Assembly: GCA_038329965.1 (NCBI GenBank)
Contig: JBBQNN010000011.1
Coordinates: 7,331 to 71,330 of the forward strand
DNA length: 64,000 bases
Direction of reading: 5' to 3'
Source of the DNA: QHCA01 sp003244095
GTDB lineage: Bacteria; Actinomycetota; Actinomycetes; Mycobacteriales; QHCA01
Position 1 is the first letter of the stretch. Each line of letters opens with the position of its first letter. The position numbers and the translations under genes were made by a program. Shown here in pieces: positions 1 through 7,468 of this stretch. The notes beneath the pieces are model-generated. The model saw nothing but the letters and a program-made list of their open reading frames with translations, ran no database searches and was not told the DNA's origin.

Positions 1-1
1 G

Positions 2-1312
2 CGCGACGCCGCCGTCCTGTCGGCGCTGCGCGGTGGCCCGGGTCACATCGCCTGCATCGCGGTGGCGGCGGCCGGCATGGCCCTGCTGGTGGCCGCGTGG
101 CTGCTGCTCGGCCGCGGCCTCGACCGGCTCACTGCCCGGTGGATGTGCACCACGGCGGCATTGTGGGCGCTACCGATGGTCTTCGTCCCGCCGATCCTGA
201 GCCGGGACGTGTACGGCTATGCGGTGGCCGGGCAGATGCTGCAGGCCGGGCTCGACCCGTACTCCCACGGCGCCGCGGACCTGGCCTCCTCCTGGGTCAC
301 GTCCACGTCGACATCGTGGCTGAACGTGCCGTTCGCCTACGGGCCGCTGTTCCTGCTGCTCGCCCGGCTCATCGTGGCCGGGTCTGGCGACTCGCTGGTC
401 GTCGCGGTGTTCGGCATGCGGGCGCTGGCCATCGCCGGCACGGTGCTGCTGGCCTGGGCACTGCCGCGGGCCGCCCGGGCCTGCGGGGTCGACGAGCGGC
501 GCGCCCTGTGGCTCGGCCTGGTCAACCCGCTGGTGCTGGCGCACTTCGTCGGCGGCGCCCACGCCGACGCCCTGATGGTCGGCCTCATGGTGGCCGGGCT
601 CGCCGTGGCGGCCGGGCGCTGGCCGGCCGCCGGTGCCGTGCTGTGCACGCTTGCCGTCGCGGTCAAGGCAACCGCAGCCGTGGCCCTGCCGTTCGTGGCG
701 CTGCTGTGGGTGCTGCGCCTGCCCCACCGGCGGCGGCCACTCGCCCACGCCATCGCGGCGACGGTCCTCGTGGCCGGCGCGACCTTCGCGGCGGTGACGG
801 CGGTCAGCGGGGTGGGCTACGGCTGGGTCGGCACGGTCAACACCGTCGGGCTCAGTCGCCAGTGGACGTCGCTTTCCACCGGCCTGGGCCTGGTACTCGG
901 CGGCTCGCCCGGAGCTCTGGCCGTCACCCGCGGCATCGCCTTCGCGGCCATGGCAGTGATCGCGGTCGCGGTGTGGGTCCGCGCCGCCCGGCGCGGCGGG
1001 ATCCGGCCGGCCGTCGAAGGCTGCGGGTGGGTGCTGCTCGCCGTGGTGGCACTCGGGCCCGCAGTGCACCCCTGGTACGTCACCTGGCCGGTCGCGGCGC
1101 TCGCCGCGGCCGGCATCTCCGGCCGGCCCCGGACCGCCGTTGCGGCAGCCAGCGTCGGTTTCTGCCTGCTCGTACTTCCCGACGGCTACAACCTGGCCCG
1201 CGCGACCGAGCCGGTGGGCCTGGTCATCGACGTCCTCGTGCTGGCCGGCCTCGTCGCGCTCGGCGTACGCCGGCTGCGACGCCGGCGCCCGGCCGAGCAG
1301 GTCGCTGCGTGA
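2..1312 (+). CDS. mptA: MptA-like alpha-1,6-mannosyltransferase (GT-C), 5' end cut off
   Basis: Polytopic GT-C glycosyltransferase that probably adds alpha-1,6-mannose from polyprenyl-phosphate mannose to a lipomannan-type glycan on the outer face of the membrane. The frame is open to the left edge, so the N-terminus is missing; about 436 codons are present, against about 516 residues that I recall for mycobacterial MptA. The loop SRDVYGYAVAGQMLQAGLDP after the first visible hydrophobic segment is the typical acidic GT-C loop, and 9-10 further hydrophobic segments follow. The stop overlaps the GTG of the phytoene synthase by 4 nt. In M. tuberculosis mptA sits directly before Rv2175c and pknL, as here except for the intervening carotenoid genes. 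MptB or another GT-C paralogue is possible. Confidence 0.75.
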   Translation, partial: RDAAVLSALRGGPGHIACIAVAAAGMALLVAAWLLLGRGLDRLTARWMCTTAALWALPMVFVPPILSRDVYGYAVAGQMLQAGLDPYSHGAADLASSWVTSTSTSWLNVPFAYGPLFLLLARLIVAGSGDSLVVAVFGMRALAIAGTVLLAWALPRAARACGVDERRALWLGLVNPLVLAHFVGGAHADALMVGLMVAGLAVAAGRWPAAGAVLCTLAVAVKATAAVALPFVALLWVLRLPHRRRPLAHAIAATVLVAGATFAAVTAVSGVGYGWVGTVNTVGLSRQWTSLSTGLGLVLGGSPGALAVTRGIAFAAMAVIAVAVWVRAARRGGIRPAVEGCGWVLLAVVALGPAVHPWYVTWPVAALAAAGISGRPRTAVAAASVGFCLLVLPDGYNLARATEPVGLVIDVLVLAGLVALGVRRLRRRRPAEQVAA

Positions 1313-2223
1313 GTGGCCGTGAGCTCGACGCCGCCGGGATCACCGAGCCCGCGCTGCGGGCGTCGTACGAGATGTGTCGCAGGCTCAACGCCTCCCACGG
1401 CAAGACCTACTACCTGGCGACCCTGCTGCTACCGGCGGCGAAACGGCCCTACGTCCATGCGCTGTACGGCTTCGCGCGCTATGCCGACGAGATCGTCGAC
1501 GACCTGGCCTCGACCCTGACCGAAGCCGAGAAGGCCGACGAGCTGGGCCGGTGGAGCGAGCGCTTCCTGTCCGGGCGGGGCGACGACGGGGTGCTGCCCG
1601 CCGTCTTCGACACCATCGAGCGCTGGGACATCGGCCTGCCGTACTTCGCGGCGTTCCTCGGCTCCATGCGGATGGACCTCACCGTCAGCTCGTACGAGAC
1701 CTACGACGACCTGATGAAATACGTGTACGGGTCGGCCGCGGTCATCGGCCTGCAGATGGTGCCGGTGCTGGAGCATCCCGGAGTGCCCAGGACGGTGGTC
1801 GAGCCCTACGCCGCCGACCTCGGCATCGCCTTCCAGCTGGCCAACTTCATCCGCGACGTCGGCGAGGATCTGCGGCGCGGCCGCATCTACCTCCCGGTGG
1901 AGGACCTGCGGCAGTTCGGGGTCGACCGCGCGCACCTGGAACGCGGCGTGGTCGACGGGCCGGTCCGCCGGCTGCTGGCCTTTGAGATCGCGCGTACCCG
2001 GGAGATCTACCGGGCCGCCCGACCGGGCACCCGGCTGCTGCACCCGGCCTCGCGGGACTGCATCGAGACGGCCTTCGCTCTCTACGGCGGCATCCTCGAC
2101 GAGGTGGAGCGGGCCGACTACCAGGTGCTGGACCGCCGGGTGTCGGTCAGCGGGCGACGGCGGGCGCAGGTGGCCGTCCCGGGCCTCATCGCCGCCTTCG
2201 CCGCCCGCCGGCGCCACCCGTGA
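1309..2223 (+). CDS. crtB: Phytoene synthase
   Basis: Condenses two geranylgeranyl diphosphates head-to-head to phytoene, the first committed step of C40 carotenoid synthesis. The 304-residue product has both aspartate-rich metal/diphosphate motifs, DEIVDD (about residues 62-67) and NFIRDVGEDLRRGRIYLP (about 181-198), and the usual length for bacterial CrtB. I chose the GTG at 1309 because it overlaps the preceding stop (GTGA) and gives the normal N-terminus; the frame is open much further upstream inside mptA but reads as arginine/proline shadow there. Its 3' end overlaps the convergent cyclase gene by 38 bp. No phytoene desaturase (crtI) or GGPP synthase gene is in the window; they may lie to the left. 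Confidence 0.93.
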   Translation: MSGRELDAAGITEPALRASYEMCRRLNASHGKTYYLATLLLPAAKRPYVHALYGFARYADEIVDDLASTLTEAEKADELGRWSERFLSGRGDDGVLPAVFDTIERWDIGLPYFAAFLGSMRMDLTVSSYETYDDLMKYVYGSAAVIGLQMVPVLEHPGVPRTVVEPYAADLGIAFQLANFIRDVGEDLRRGRIYLPVEDLRQFGVDRAHLERGVVDGPVRRLLAFEIARTREIYRAARPGTRLLHPASRDCIETAFALYGGILDEVERADYQVLDRRVSVSGRRRAQVAVPGLIAAFAARRRHP

Positions 2224-2509
2224 CCCGGCCCAGCCACACCCAGGTCGACAGCGTGAGCAGGATCATCGCGAAGCCGAACAGCAGATCCTCGACCGGGGCG
2301 TAGGCGATCCGCACGCCGATGATCGCGTCCGGGTCGTAGCGCACGATCCGGCGGCCGGTGAGGATGCCGTTCACGATCAGCTGGAAGAACACGATGATCG
2401 CGTACGCGGTCCAGAACACCTTTCGGGTCAGAAGCCGGGTGCGCAGCACCGCGAGGTCGACGGCGGCGGCACCGACAACGCCGAGGACCGCGGCAGCGGT
2501 GTAGCTCAC
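2186..2509 (-). CDS. crtYd: Lycopene cyclase subunit (CrtYd/CrtYf type)
   Basis: Second half of a heterodimeric lycopene beta-cyclase (or C50 carotenoid cyclase), a small integral membrane protein acting with the product of the upstream gene. The 107-residue product has three hydrophobic segments and the motif YAPVEDLLFGFAMILLT, the Pro-Val-Glu-Asp/Glu signature of this family, plus RYDPDAIIGVRI between helices. The start is the GTG at 2509, overlapping the stop of the CrtYc-type gene (GTGA); the frame continues upstream without a stop, but that part is shadow of the partner. The C-terminus overlaps crtB on the other strand by 38 bp. Whether the product is beta-carotene or a C50 carotenoid depends on whether a C50 elongase (CrtEb/LbtBC) exists elsewhere. 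Confidence 0.85.
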   Translation of the reverse strand: MSYTAAAVLGVVGAAAVDLAVLRTRLLTRKVFWTAYAIIVFFQLIVNGILTGRRIVRYDPDAIIGVRIAYAPVEDLLFGFAMILLTLSTWVWLGRVTGGAGGRRRRR

Positions 2510-2823
2510 TCGTCGCCTGCAGCCCAGCCACGCACGACCCGGACCGCCTCGAAACCCAGGATCGCGCAGGTCGGCACGACGAGGAAGAACAGCAGCTCCT
2601 CCACGGGCAGCCGGCCGGGCAGTCGCAGGCCGGACAACTGCCGCGCGTCGTAGTGCCACTGCCCCGCCGCGATCGCCGCGACGTCCCAGGCGCCGAAGAC
2701 GACTACTGTAGGCAACAGGGCCAGGAGCAGCCGCGGCCACCGCCGGTAGACCCGTACGCCGAGAAAGATCTCCAGGGGCAGGGTCCCGAGAAGGCAGCCG
2801 AGCAGGACCAGCAGGTAGAGCAC
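2506..2823 (-). CDS. crtYc: Lycopene cyclase subunit (CrtYc/CrtYe type)
   Basis: First half of the heterodimeric lycopene cyclase. The product is 105 residues with three membrane segments, and the motif RLPVEELLFFLVVPTCAILG contains the conserved PVEE signature. It starts with MLYLLVLLG and is translationally coupled to the second subunit by a 4-nt overlap. It begins only 3 bp after the stop of the HTH gene to its right on the same strand, so all three could be co-transcribed. The split arrangement is the actinobacterial/gram-positive form; fungi and archaea have the two domains fused. Confidence 0.85.
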   Translation of the reverse strand: MLYLLVLLGCLLGTLPLEIFLGVRVYRRWPRLLLALLPTVVVFGAWDVAAIAAGQWHYDARQLSGLRLPGRLPVEELLFFLVVPTCAILGFEAVRVVRGWAAGDE

Positions 2824-2826
2824 CGG

Positions 2827-3171
2827 CTAGAACGCAGACGCCTGGGCGCGCCGCTTGACCTCGGTGCCACGATTGTCGGCCAGCGCCTGGGCCGGCGTGC
2901 CGGGCAGCGACTCGTCGGGCCGCAGCAGCCATTCGATGGCCGCGACGTCGTCGTAGCCGGCATCGCGCAGCAGCGTTATCGTGCCCTGCAGTCCCTTGAT
3001 CACCACGCCGGCCCCGATGAACACCGTTGGGATCCGCAGCACGCCGTCGACCCGCTGCGCCAGGAGGCAGCCGTCGCCGAGCAGCTGGTGGACCTTGTTG
3101 ACGCCGATGTCGAGCCGCTCCGCGACGTCGGGCAGGGTCAGCCATTCAGGAGGGGTGTCGGTCACCCGCAC
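2827..3171 (-). CDS. Rv2175c-like DNA-binding protein (candidate PknL substrate)
   Basis: A 114-residue protein with an N-terminal winged/helix-turn-helix of the Rv2175c type (WLTLPDVAERLDIGVNKVHQLL, cited as residues about 10-31) followed by a small alpha/beta C-terminal domain. In M. tuberculosis, Rv2175c is a DNA-binding protein phosphorylated by the neighbouring kinase PknL on a threonine in a short N-terminal extension; here pknL is about 4 kb away, with other genes inserted. The homologue starts almost directly at the HTH, but Thr4 and Thr6 lie in its first residues and could be targets. Its DNA targets are unknown to me. Confidence 0.75.
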   Translation of the reverse strand: MRVTDTPPEWLTLPDVAERLDIGVNKVHQLLGDGCLLAQRVDGVLRIPTVFIGAGVVIKGLQGTITLLRDAGYDDVAAIEWLLRPDESLPGTPAQALADNRGTEVKRRAQASAF

Positions 3172-3202
3172 AGCCTGCCACGGCCGGCCCAGGCAAGGGA
3201 CC

Positions 3203-3208
3203 TACACT
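3203..3208 (+). promoter_or_regulatory. -10 element TACACT of the NfeD-like gene (leaderless)
   Basis: TACACT ends 6 nt before the GTG at 3215 and there is no Shine-Dalgarno sequence, so transcription should begin at the start codon. No convincing -35 is seen. Confidence 0.6.
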
Positions 3209-3214
3209 CCGAGC

Positions 3215-3427
3215 GTGGCACCTGATGCCGGGCACAGCGTGATCGGAGCGGTCGGGCGCGTCACCGTCCCGATCCCGGCCGGGGGCCTCGGTGAGGTGCT
3301 TCTGCCGGTCCGCGGCGGCACGGAGGCCTTCGCCGCCTGGGCGGAGAAGGCGATCGGCAAGCACACCACGGTGATCGTCGTCGAGTCCCCCACCCCGCGC
3401 TCGGTCATCGTCGCGCCGTTCCCTTAG
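3215..3427 (+). CDS. Small NfeD-like OB-fold protein
   Basis: A 70-residue protein resembling the soluble C-terminal OB (beta-barrel) domain of NfeD proteins, without membrane segments: GAVGRVTVPIPAGGLGEVLL followed by the beta strands HTTVIVVESP and SVIVAPF. NfeD domains accompany flotillin/stomatin-type SPFH proteins, and the next gene is a flotillin homologue 27 bp downstream, so they probably form an operon and act together at the membrane. The GTG at 3215 was chosen because a -10 hexamer lies 6 nt upstream and the family similarity begins there. Confidence 0.65.
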   Translation: MAPDAGHSVIGAVGRVTVPIPAGGLGEVLLPVRGGTEAFAAWAEKAIGKHTTVIVVESPTPRSVIVAPFP

Positions 3428-3454
3428 AGCCGTCGCCGGCACCTGGAGTTTCCG

Positions 3455-4777
3455 ATGTTCTTCTGGCATGTTCCCGCCCCCAACGAAGCCCTGCTGATCT
3501 CCGGCTCCAAGAGCAAGGCGCAAGGCACGCAGTTCCGCATCGTCACCGGCCACGGCAGCTTCGTGCTGCCGATCAAGCAGAAGGCCCGGTCACTGTCGCT
3601 GGCCCTGCGCGAGGCCGAGATCGTCGAGGAGTGCGTCACCCAGCAGGGGATCCGGCTGCGGGTGCGGGCGGTCACGGTCTTCAAGGTCGGGGACGACCCG
3701 GTGTCCATTGCCAACGCCGCCCGCAGGTTCCTCTCCGAGCAGGACCGCATCGAGGAGCTCGTCGGGCGGGTCTTCGCCGGTCACCTCCGCTCGATCGTCG
3801 GCGCGCTCACGGTCGAACAGCTGATCCGCGAGCGCGACCGGGTCGCGCAGGAGGTCAAGGACGGCAGCCACGCCGAGATGGAGAAGCTCGGCATGGTGGT
3901 CGACGCCCTGCAGATCCAGGAGATCGAGGACGCCTCGGGTTACATCAACAACCTGGCCGCACCGCACGCCGCCGCCGTGGCCAGCCAGGCCCGGATCGCC
4001 GCTGCCCGGGCCGACCAGGAGGCGTCGCAGAAGGAGATGGAGGCCTACGCGCTGAAGGCGGAGTACGAGCGCGACACCGAGATCAAGCGGTCCGGCTTCC
4101 ACGCCGAGACCGAGCAGGCTCGGGCGCACGCCAGCCAGGCCGGCCCCCTGGCCGAGGCGCGAGCCTCGCAGCAGGTCATCGAGCAGCAGACCGCCCTGGC
4201 TCAGCGGCAGGCCGACCTGGCGGCCCAACGCCTGGAGGCAGAGGTACGCCGGCCGGCCGACGCTCAGGCCTACAAGCAGCGGACCCTGGCCGAGTCGCAA
4301 CGCGACCAGGCGAAGTTCGAGGCCGAAGCCGAGGCCTACCGCAGGACGACGCTGGCGACCGCCGAAGCGGAGGCGGTGAAGGTGCAGGTCGACGGGACGG
4401 CCTACGCCGAGCGCACCACCGCACAGGCAGAGGCCGACGCAGCCAGGGCCAGAGCCGACGGTGACGCCTACGCGGAGAAGGTCATGGCCGAGGCGGAGGC
4501 CGGGGCCAACTCCGCCCGGGCAGCATCGCTCAGCGACGGCAACCAGGAGCTCATCGCCGCTGCCCACCTCGTCGAGGCCCTGCCGCAACTGGTGGAGGCC
4601 GCCGCCCAGGGCATCGCCAAGTCCAACCTCACCATTCTGAACGGCTCCGACGGGATCAACGAGGTGGCCGCCGGGCTGGTGGCTCAGGGACTCGCGATCC
4701 TGGACACGCTGAAGGGCGCCAAGGGCCTCACCAACGGGCAGGGAGCGCCCCTGACGACACCGGCCATCAGGGACTGA
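3455..4777 (+). CDS. Flotillin-like SPFH/band-7 protein
   Basis: A 440-residue flotillin homologue, a scaffold of membrane microdomains. The N-terminal SPFH domain (about residues 1-180) begins MFFWHVPAPNEALLISG and contains the typical FVLP and DRIEELVGRVFAGHLRSIVG stretches. It is followed by a long alanine/glutamate/glutamine-rich coiled coil (about 180-370) and a short C-terminal region with NLTILNGSDG. There is no strong transmembrane helix; flotillins usually associate through a hydrophobic hairpin or acylation. A Shine-Dalgarno GGAG precedes the ATG. Its 3' end overlaps the convergent oxidoreductase gene by 11 bp. Confidence 0.85.
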   Translation: MFFWHVPAPNEALLISGSKSKAQGTQFRIVTGHGSFVLPIKQKARSLSLALREAEIVEECVTQQGIRLRVRAVTVFKVGDDPVSIANAARRFLSEQDRIEELVGRVFAGHLRSIVGALTVEQLIRERDRVAQEVKDGSHAEMEKLGMVVDALQIQEIEDASGYINNLAAPHAAAVASQARIAAARADQEASQKEMEAYALKAEYERDTEIKRSGFHAETEQARAHASQAGPLAEARASQQVIEQQTALAQRQADLAAQRLEAEVRRPADAQAYKQRTLAESQRDQAKFEAEAEAYRRTTLATAEAEAVKVQVDGTAYAERTTAQAEADAARARADGDAYAEKVMAEAEAGANSARAASLSDGNQELIAAAHLVEALPQLVEAAAQGIAKSNLTILNGSDGINEVAAGLVAQGLAILDTLKGAKGLTNGQGAPLTTPAIRD

Positions 4778-5741
4778 CCGGCGCCGGCTCGCCGCCGGCC
4801 CGGGCACTGGTGAAGCAGGCGTCGAGCACGGCGGCGACGGCGCGTGACTCGGCCAGCGGCAGGACCCTGCCCGGGCCACCGGCCAGCACCGACGAGGTCT
4901 CCTCGACCATGACCTGATAGGCGTCGGCCGCGGGGACCGCAAGCCTCTCGGTGCCGGGGCCGCCGGAGACCACCAGCTCAGTCTCCTGACCGCCGACGGT
5001 GGTGTACGGCTCCCCGGGCAACTCGAGCTCCCCGGTCTCGCCGGTGATGCGAAGCCACTGGCGCCCGGGCTCGTCGATCGCGGCGCGGATCTGGGCCGTC
5101 GTCCCGTCGGCCCAGCTCAGCACCGCCTCGGCGACCAGGTCGACACCGGAGTCCGACCAGCGGGCGTTGGCGATCACCTCCTGCGGCGCCCGGCCCCCGG
5201 CCGCCCATAGCGCCGCGGACACCACATAGCACCCGACGTCGTACATCGCGCCGCCGCCACGTTGCGGGTCCAGCCGGTAGTTGCCCGCGGCCACGCCGGC
5301 GAAGGTGAATCCCGCGGTCACGTGCCGGACGGCGCCGATCCGGCCCTCGGCGAGGAGTCCCTGCGCGAGCCGGATCCGGGGATGCCAGCGATACCACGAC
5401 GCCTCGACGACCGTGCCGCCGGTCGCCGCGATCTGGTCGACCTCGGCGGCGGACAGGCCCAGTGGCTTCTCGCACAGCACGGGTTTACCCGCCGCCACCG
5501 CCCGCACGGTCCACGGCAGGTGCGCGTCGTTGGGCAGCGAGATGTAGACGGCGTCGACGTCGGGGTCGGCGAGCAGGTCTTCGTAGGACGAGTAGACCCC
5601 GCCCGCAGGCTCCAGCGCGGCGGCCCGGGCCGGGTCACGCGCCGCGACGGCCTGCAGGACGGCCCCATCGGCAGCCCGGACGGCCGGCGCCAATGCCGAC
5701 CGGGCGATGTTGCCGGCGCCGAGGAACCCCCAGCGGATCAT
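4767..5741 (-). CDS. Gfo/Idh/MocA-family oxidoreductase
   Basis: NAD(P)-dependent sugar/inositol-type dehydrogenase of 324 residues. The Rossmann motif GFLGAGNIARSALAPA lies at the N-terminus, the family motif CEKPLGLS follows at about residues 92-99, and the C-terminal alpha/beta domain contains GGGAMYDVGCYVV. The ATG at 5741 overlaps the stop of the upstream paralogue (ATGA), so the two oxidoreductases are translationally coupled and probably act on the same or successive substrates. The substrate cannot be read from the sequence. The 3' end overlaps the flotillin gene by 11 bp. Confidence 0.85.
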   Translation of the reverse strand: MIRWGFLGAGNIARSALAPAVRAADGAVLQAVAARDPARAAALEPAGGVYSSYEDLLADPDVDAVYISLPNDAHLPWTVRAVAAGKPVLCEKPLGLSAAEVDQIAATGGTVVEASWYRWHPRIRLAQGLLAEGRIGAVRHVTAGFTFAGVAAGNYRLDPQRGGGAMYDVGCYVVSAALWAAGGRAPQEVIANARWSDSGVDLVAEAVLSWADGTTAQIRAAIDEPGRQWLRITGETGELELPGEPYTTVGGQETELVVSGGPGTERLAVPAADAYQVMVEETSSVLAGGPGRVLPLAESRAVAAVLDACFTSARAGGEPAPVSP

Positions 5742-7345
5742 GCGCCGGGCAGCGGCTGGGGCCGGCCGCCGTCGCGTGCCGACCGGACGGCCGCCTCCAT
5801 GACCGCGACATTGCGGCGCGACCCGAGCGGGGTCACCGACATCGGGGCGCCTGCGAGCAGGTGGTCGGCCAGCTCGCGGTGGAAGGCGTTGCGGGGCCTC
5901 GGCGGCACGGCCAGCCGGGTGACCGCGCCGTCGCCCGCGTACAGGTCGAGCAGCGCGGGCGAGTCGGCCGGCGCCAGCAGGTCCTCGGCAAGGTTGCCGA
6001 CCACGTCGCGGCCAACCACCCGCTCGTGCCGCCAGGAGCCGACGAGTGCGCCGCGGGTGCCGAGCACGTACCACTTGGGCTTGACCGCGGCGGCCAGGTC
6101 GGAGTGGGTGAACTCCGCCTCGACCCCGTCCGCGAAGTGCATGAGCAGCCGGGTGTGGTCGGCGTTGGTGACGTCGTGCCAGACCCGCTTGTGGGTGGTC
6201 GCCGAGACCCATTCGACCGGCTGCGGGAGCAGGTCCAGCGCCCAGTCGAGGTAGTGCGATCCCCAGTCGTAGATCGCCCCGCCGGAGATCGCCTCGTGCG
6301 AGTGCCAGTAGTTGCAGGGGTGGCCGTAGCCGCCGACGAAGGACTCGTAGTGGAAGACCTCGCCGAACAGGCCGGCCCGCCAGGCCCGCTTCAGGGCGAG
6401 GAAGTCCGCGTCCCACCGCCGGTTCTGGTAGACGGCCAGGGTCAGGTCGCGCTCGGCGGCGGCCTCGATCTGTGCGTCGGCCTCGGCCACCGTGAGGCAG
6501 AACGGCTTCTCGACCACCACGGACTTGCCCGCGTCCAGCGCCCGTAGCGTCCATTCGGCATGGGTGTTGGGCGGCGTCGAGACGATCACCAGGCCGACCC
6601 CGGGATCGGCGAGCAGCGCGTCGGCATCGGCGTACGCGCGGACGTCCGGCGTCACCGCCCGGGCGGCGTCGAGGCGCAGTGGACTGGGGTCGCATACCGC
6701 GGCCAGGTCGAGCCCGGTCACCGCGCCGATCGCGGCCGTGTGCTCCTGGCCGATGGCGCCGTAGCCGAGCATCCCGACGCCCACCGGCGCAAGATCGGAG
6801 ATGCCGAGCAACTGCCGGACGAGCCGGTGCGCCAGCCGGCAATAGGCCGGATCGTCGAGGGTCTCCGCCGTCCAGCCCAGGGTCAGTGTCGCGATGGCGC
6901 CACGCAGCGTGGCCACGGGCTGATCGGTCAGGCCGACATTGGCGGTGAGCAGCACCGCGGTGTCGTCGAGCACCTTGTCGATCGTGAGCACCCGGTCGCC
7001 GGCCAGGACCAGGTCGTCGCCGAGCCGGTCCGCGACCGCGCCGGCGGTCGGCCCCCGCCGCACGCGCACCTCGTGGGCCGGTGAGAGCCGGCCCGGCAGC
7101 AGGCCGACTATCTCGTGGATGCCCTCGTAGTCGCGCCAGGCGTGCACGGTCGGGCCGGCCAGCAGGCTCGGCCGCCCGGCCCTGGCCTGCTCGATCAGGG
7201 CCGGGTCAGGTCGTTCGGAGAGCACCACGACGGCGTCGGACCCGGGCACCTGGTCGTCGACGGCCAAGCCGCAGCTACGGAGGTACCCCGCCAGGGTGGC
7301 AGCCGCGGGTAGGTCGGACACGAGCGCGATCCGGGTCATTGACAC
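5738..7345 (-). CDS. Gfo/Idh/MocA-family oxidoreductase with extra N-terminal domain
   Basis: The product is 535 residues, much longer than the usual 330-400 for this family. Residues 1 to about 190 form an additional domain (TRIALVSDLPAAATLAGYL at the start; GPTVHAWRDYEGIHEIVGLL and VATLRGAIATLTLGWTAETL later) that looks like a ThuA/class I amidotransferase-like fold, although I cannot confirm this. The dehydrogenase begins at about 193 with GVGMLGYGAIGQEHTAAIG and has the VVEKPFCLT motif and GGAIYDWGSHYLDWALDLL. It is coupled to the second oxidoreductase by ATGA. The 123-bp gap to the divergent pknL contains a perfect palindrome. Confidence 0.8.
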   Translation of the reverse strand: MSMTRIALVSDLPAAATLAGYLRSCGLAVDDQVPGSDAVVVLSERPDPALIEQARAGRPSLLAGPTVHAWRDYEGIHEIVGLLPGRLSPAHEVRVRRGPTAGAVADRLGDDLVLAGDRVLTIDKVLDDTAVLLTANVGLTDQPVATLRGAIATLTLGWTAETLDDPAYCRLAHRLVRQLLGISDLAPVGVGMLGYGAIGQEHTAAIGAVTGLDLAAVCDPSPLRLDAARAVTPDVRAYADADALLADPGVGLVIVSTPPNTHAEWTLRALDAGKSVVVEKPFCLTVAEADAQIEAAAERDLTLAVYQNRRWDADFLALKRAWRAGLFGEVFHYESFVGGYGHPCNYWHSHEAISGGAIYDWGSHYLDWALDLLPQPVEWVSATTHKRVWHDVTNADHTRLLMHFADGVEAEFTHSDLAAAVKPKWYVLGTRGALVGSWRHERVVGRDVVGNLAEDLLAPADSPALLDLYAGDGAVTRLAVPPRPRNAFHRELADHLLAGAPMSVTPLGSRRNVAVMEAAVRSARDGGRPQPLPGA

Positions 7346-7406
7346 ACCCTAAGCAGGCCGACCGACAGCATGTCCACAACGTGTCTGCAGCGTCAAGGTT
7401 GCGTTA

Positions 7407-7428
7407 GCACAGCGGCGCGCCGCTGTGC
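7407..7428. promoter_or_regulatory. Perfect 22-bp palindrome between the oxidoreductase and pknL
   Basis: Two 11-nt arms, GCACAGCGGCG and CGCCGCTGTGC, abut with no spacer. The site lies 40 bp upstream of the pknL start and about 61 bp upstream of the divergent oxidoreductase start. It is symmetrical, sits in the only intergenic space of the divergent pair and is not followed by a T-run, so an operator for a dimeric regulator is likelier than a terminator. Confidence 0.5.
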
Positions 7429-7456
7429 AGCATCAGCCGCCGCGTGTCGTCGTACG

Positions 7457-7462
7457 TAGACT
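7457..7462 (+). promoter_or_regulatory. -10 element TAGACT of pknL (leaderless)
   Basis: TAGACT ends 6 nt before the GTG at 7469, with no Shine-Dalgarno sequence between them. It predicts a pknL transcript that begins at the start codon. Confidence 0.65.
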
Positions 7463-7468
7463 GGCTCC

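Noticed and set aside
97..1308. Possible long N-terminal extension of phytoene synthase
   Set aside because: The frame is open inside mptA, but it codes arginine/proline-rich shadow; the GTG at 1309 overlaps the mptA stop and begins the family similarity.
2510..3145. Possible N-terminal extension of the CrtYd-type cyclase
   Set aside because: The open frame continues through crtYc and the HTH gene, but only the part from the GTG at 2509 is membrane-protein-like.
3590..4942. 450-codon open frame on the minus strand
   Set aside because: It is antisense to the flotillin gene and made of leucine/glycine/valine repeats that mirror the coiled-coil codons of the real protein.
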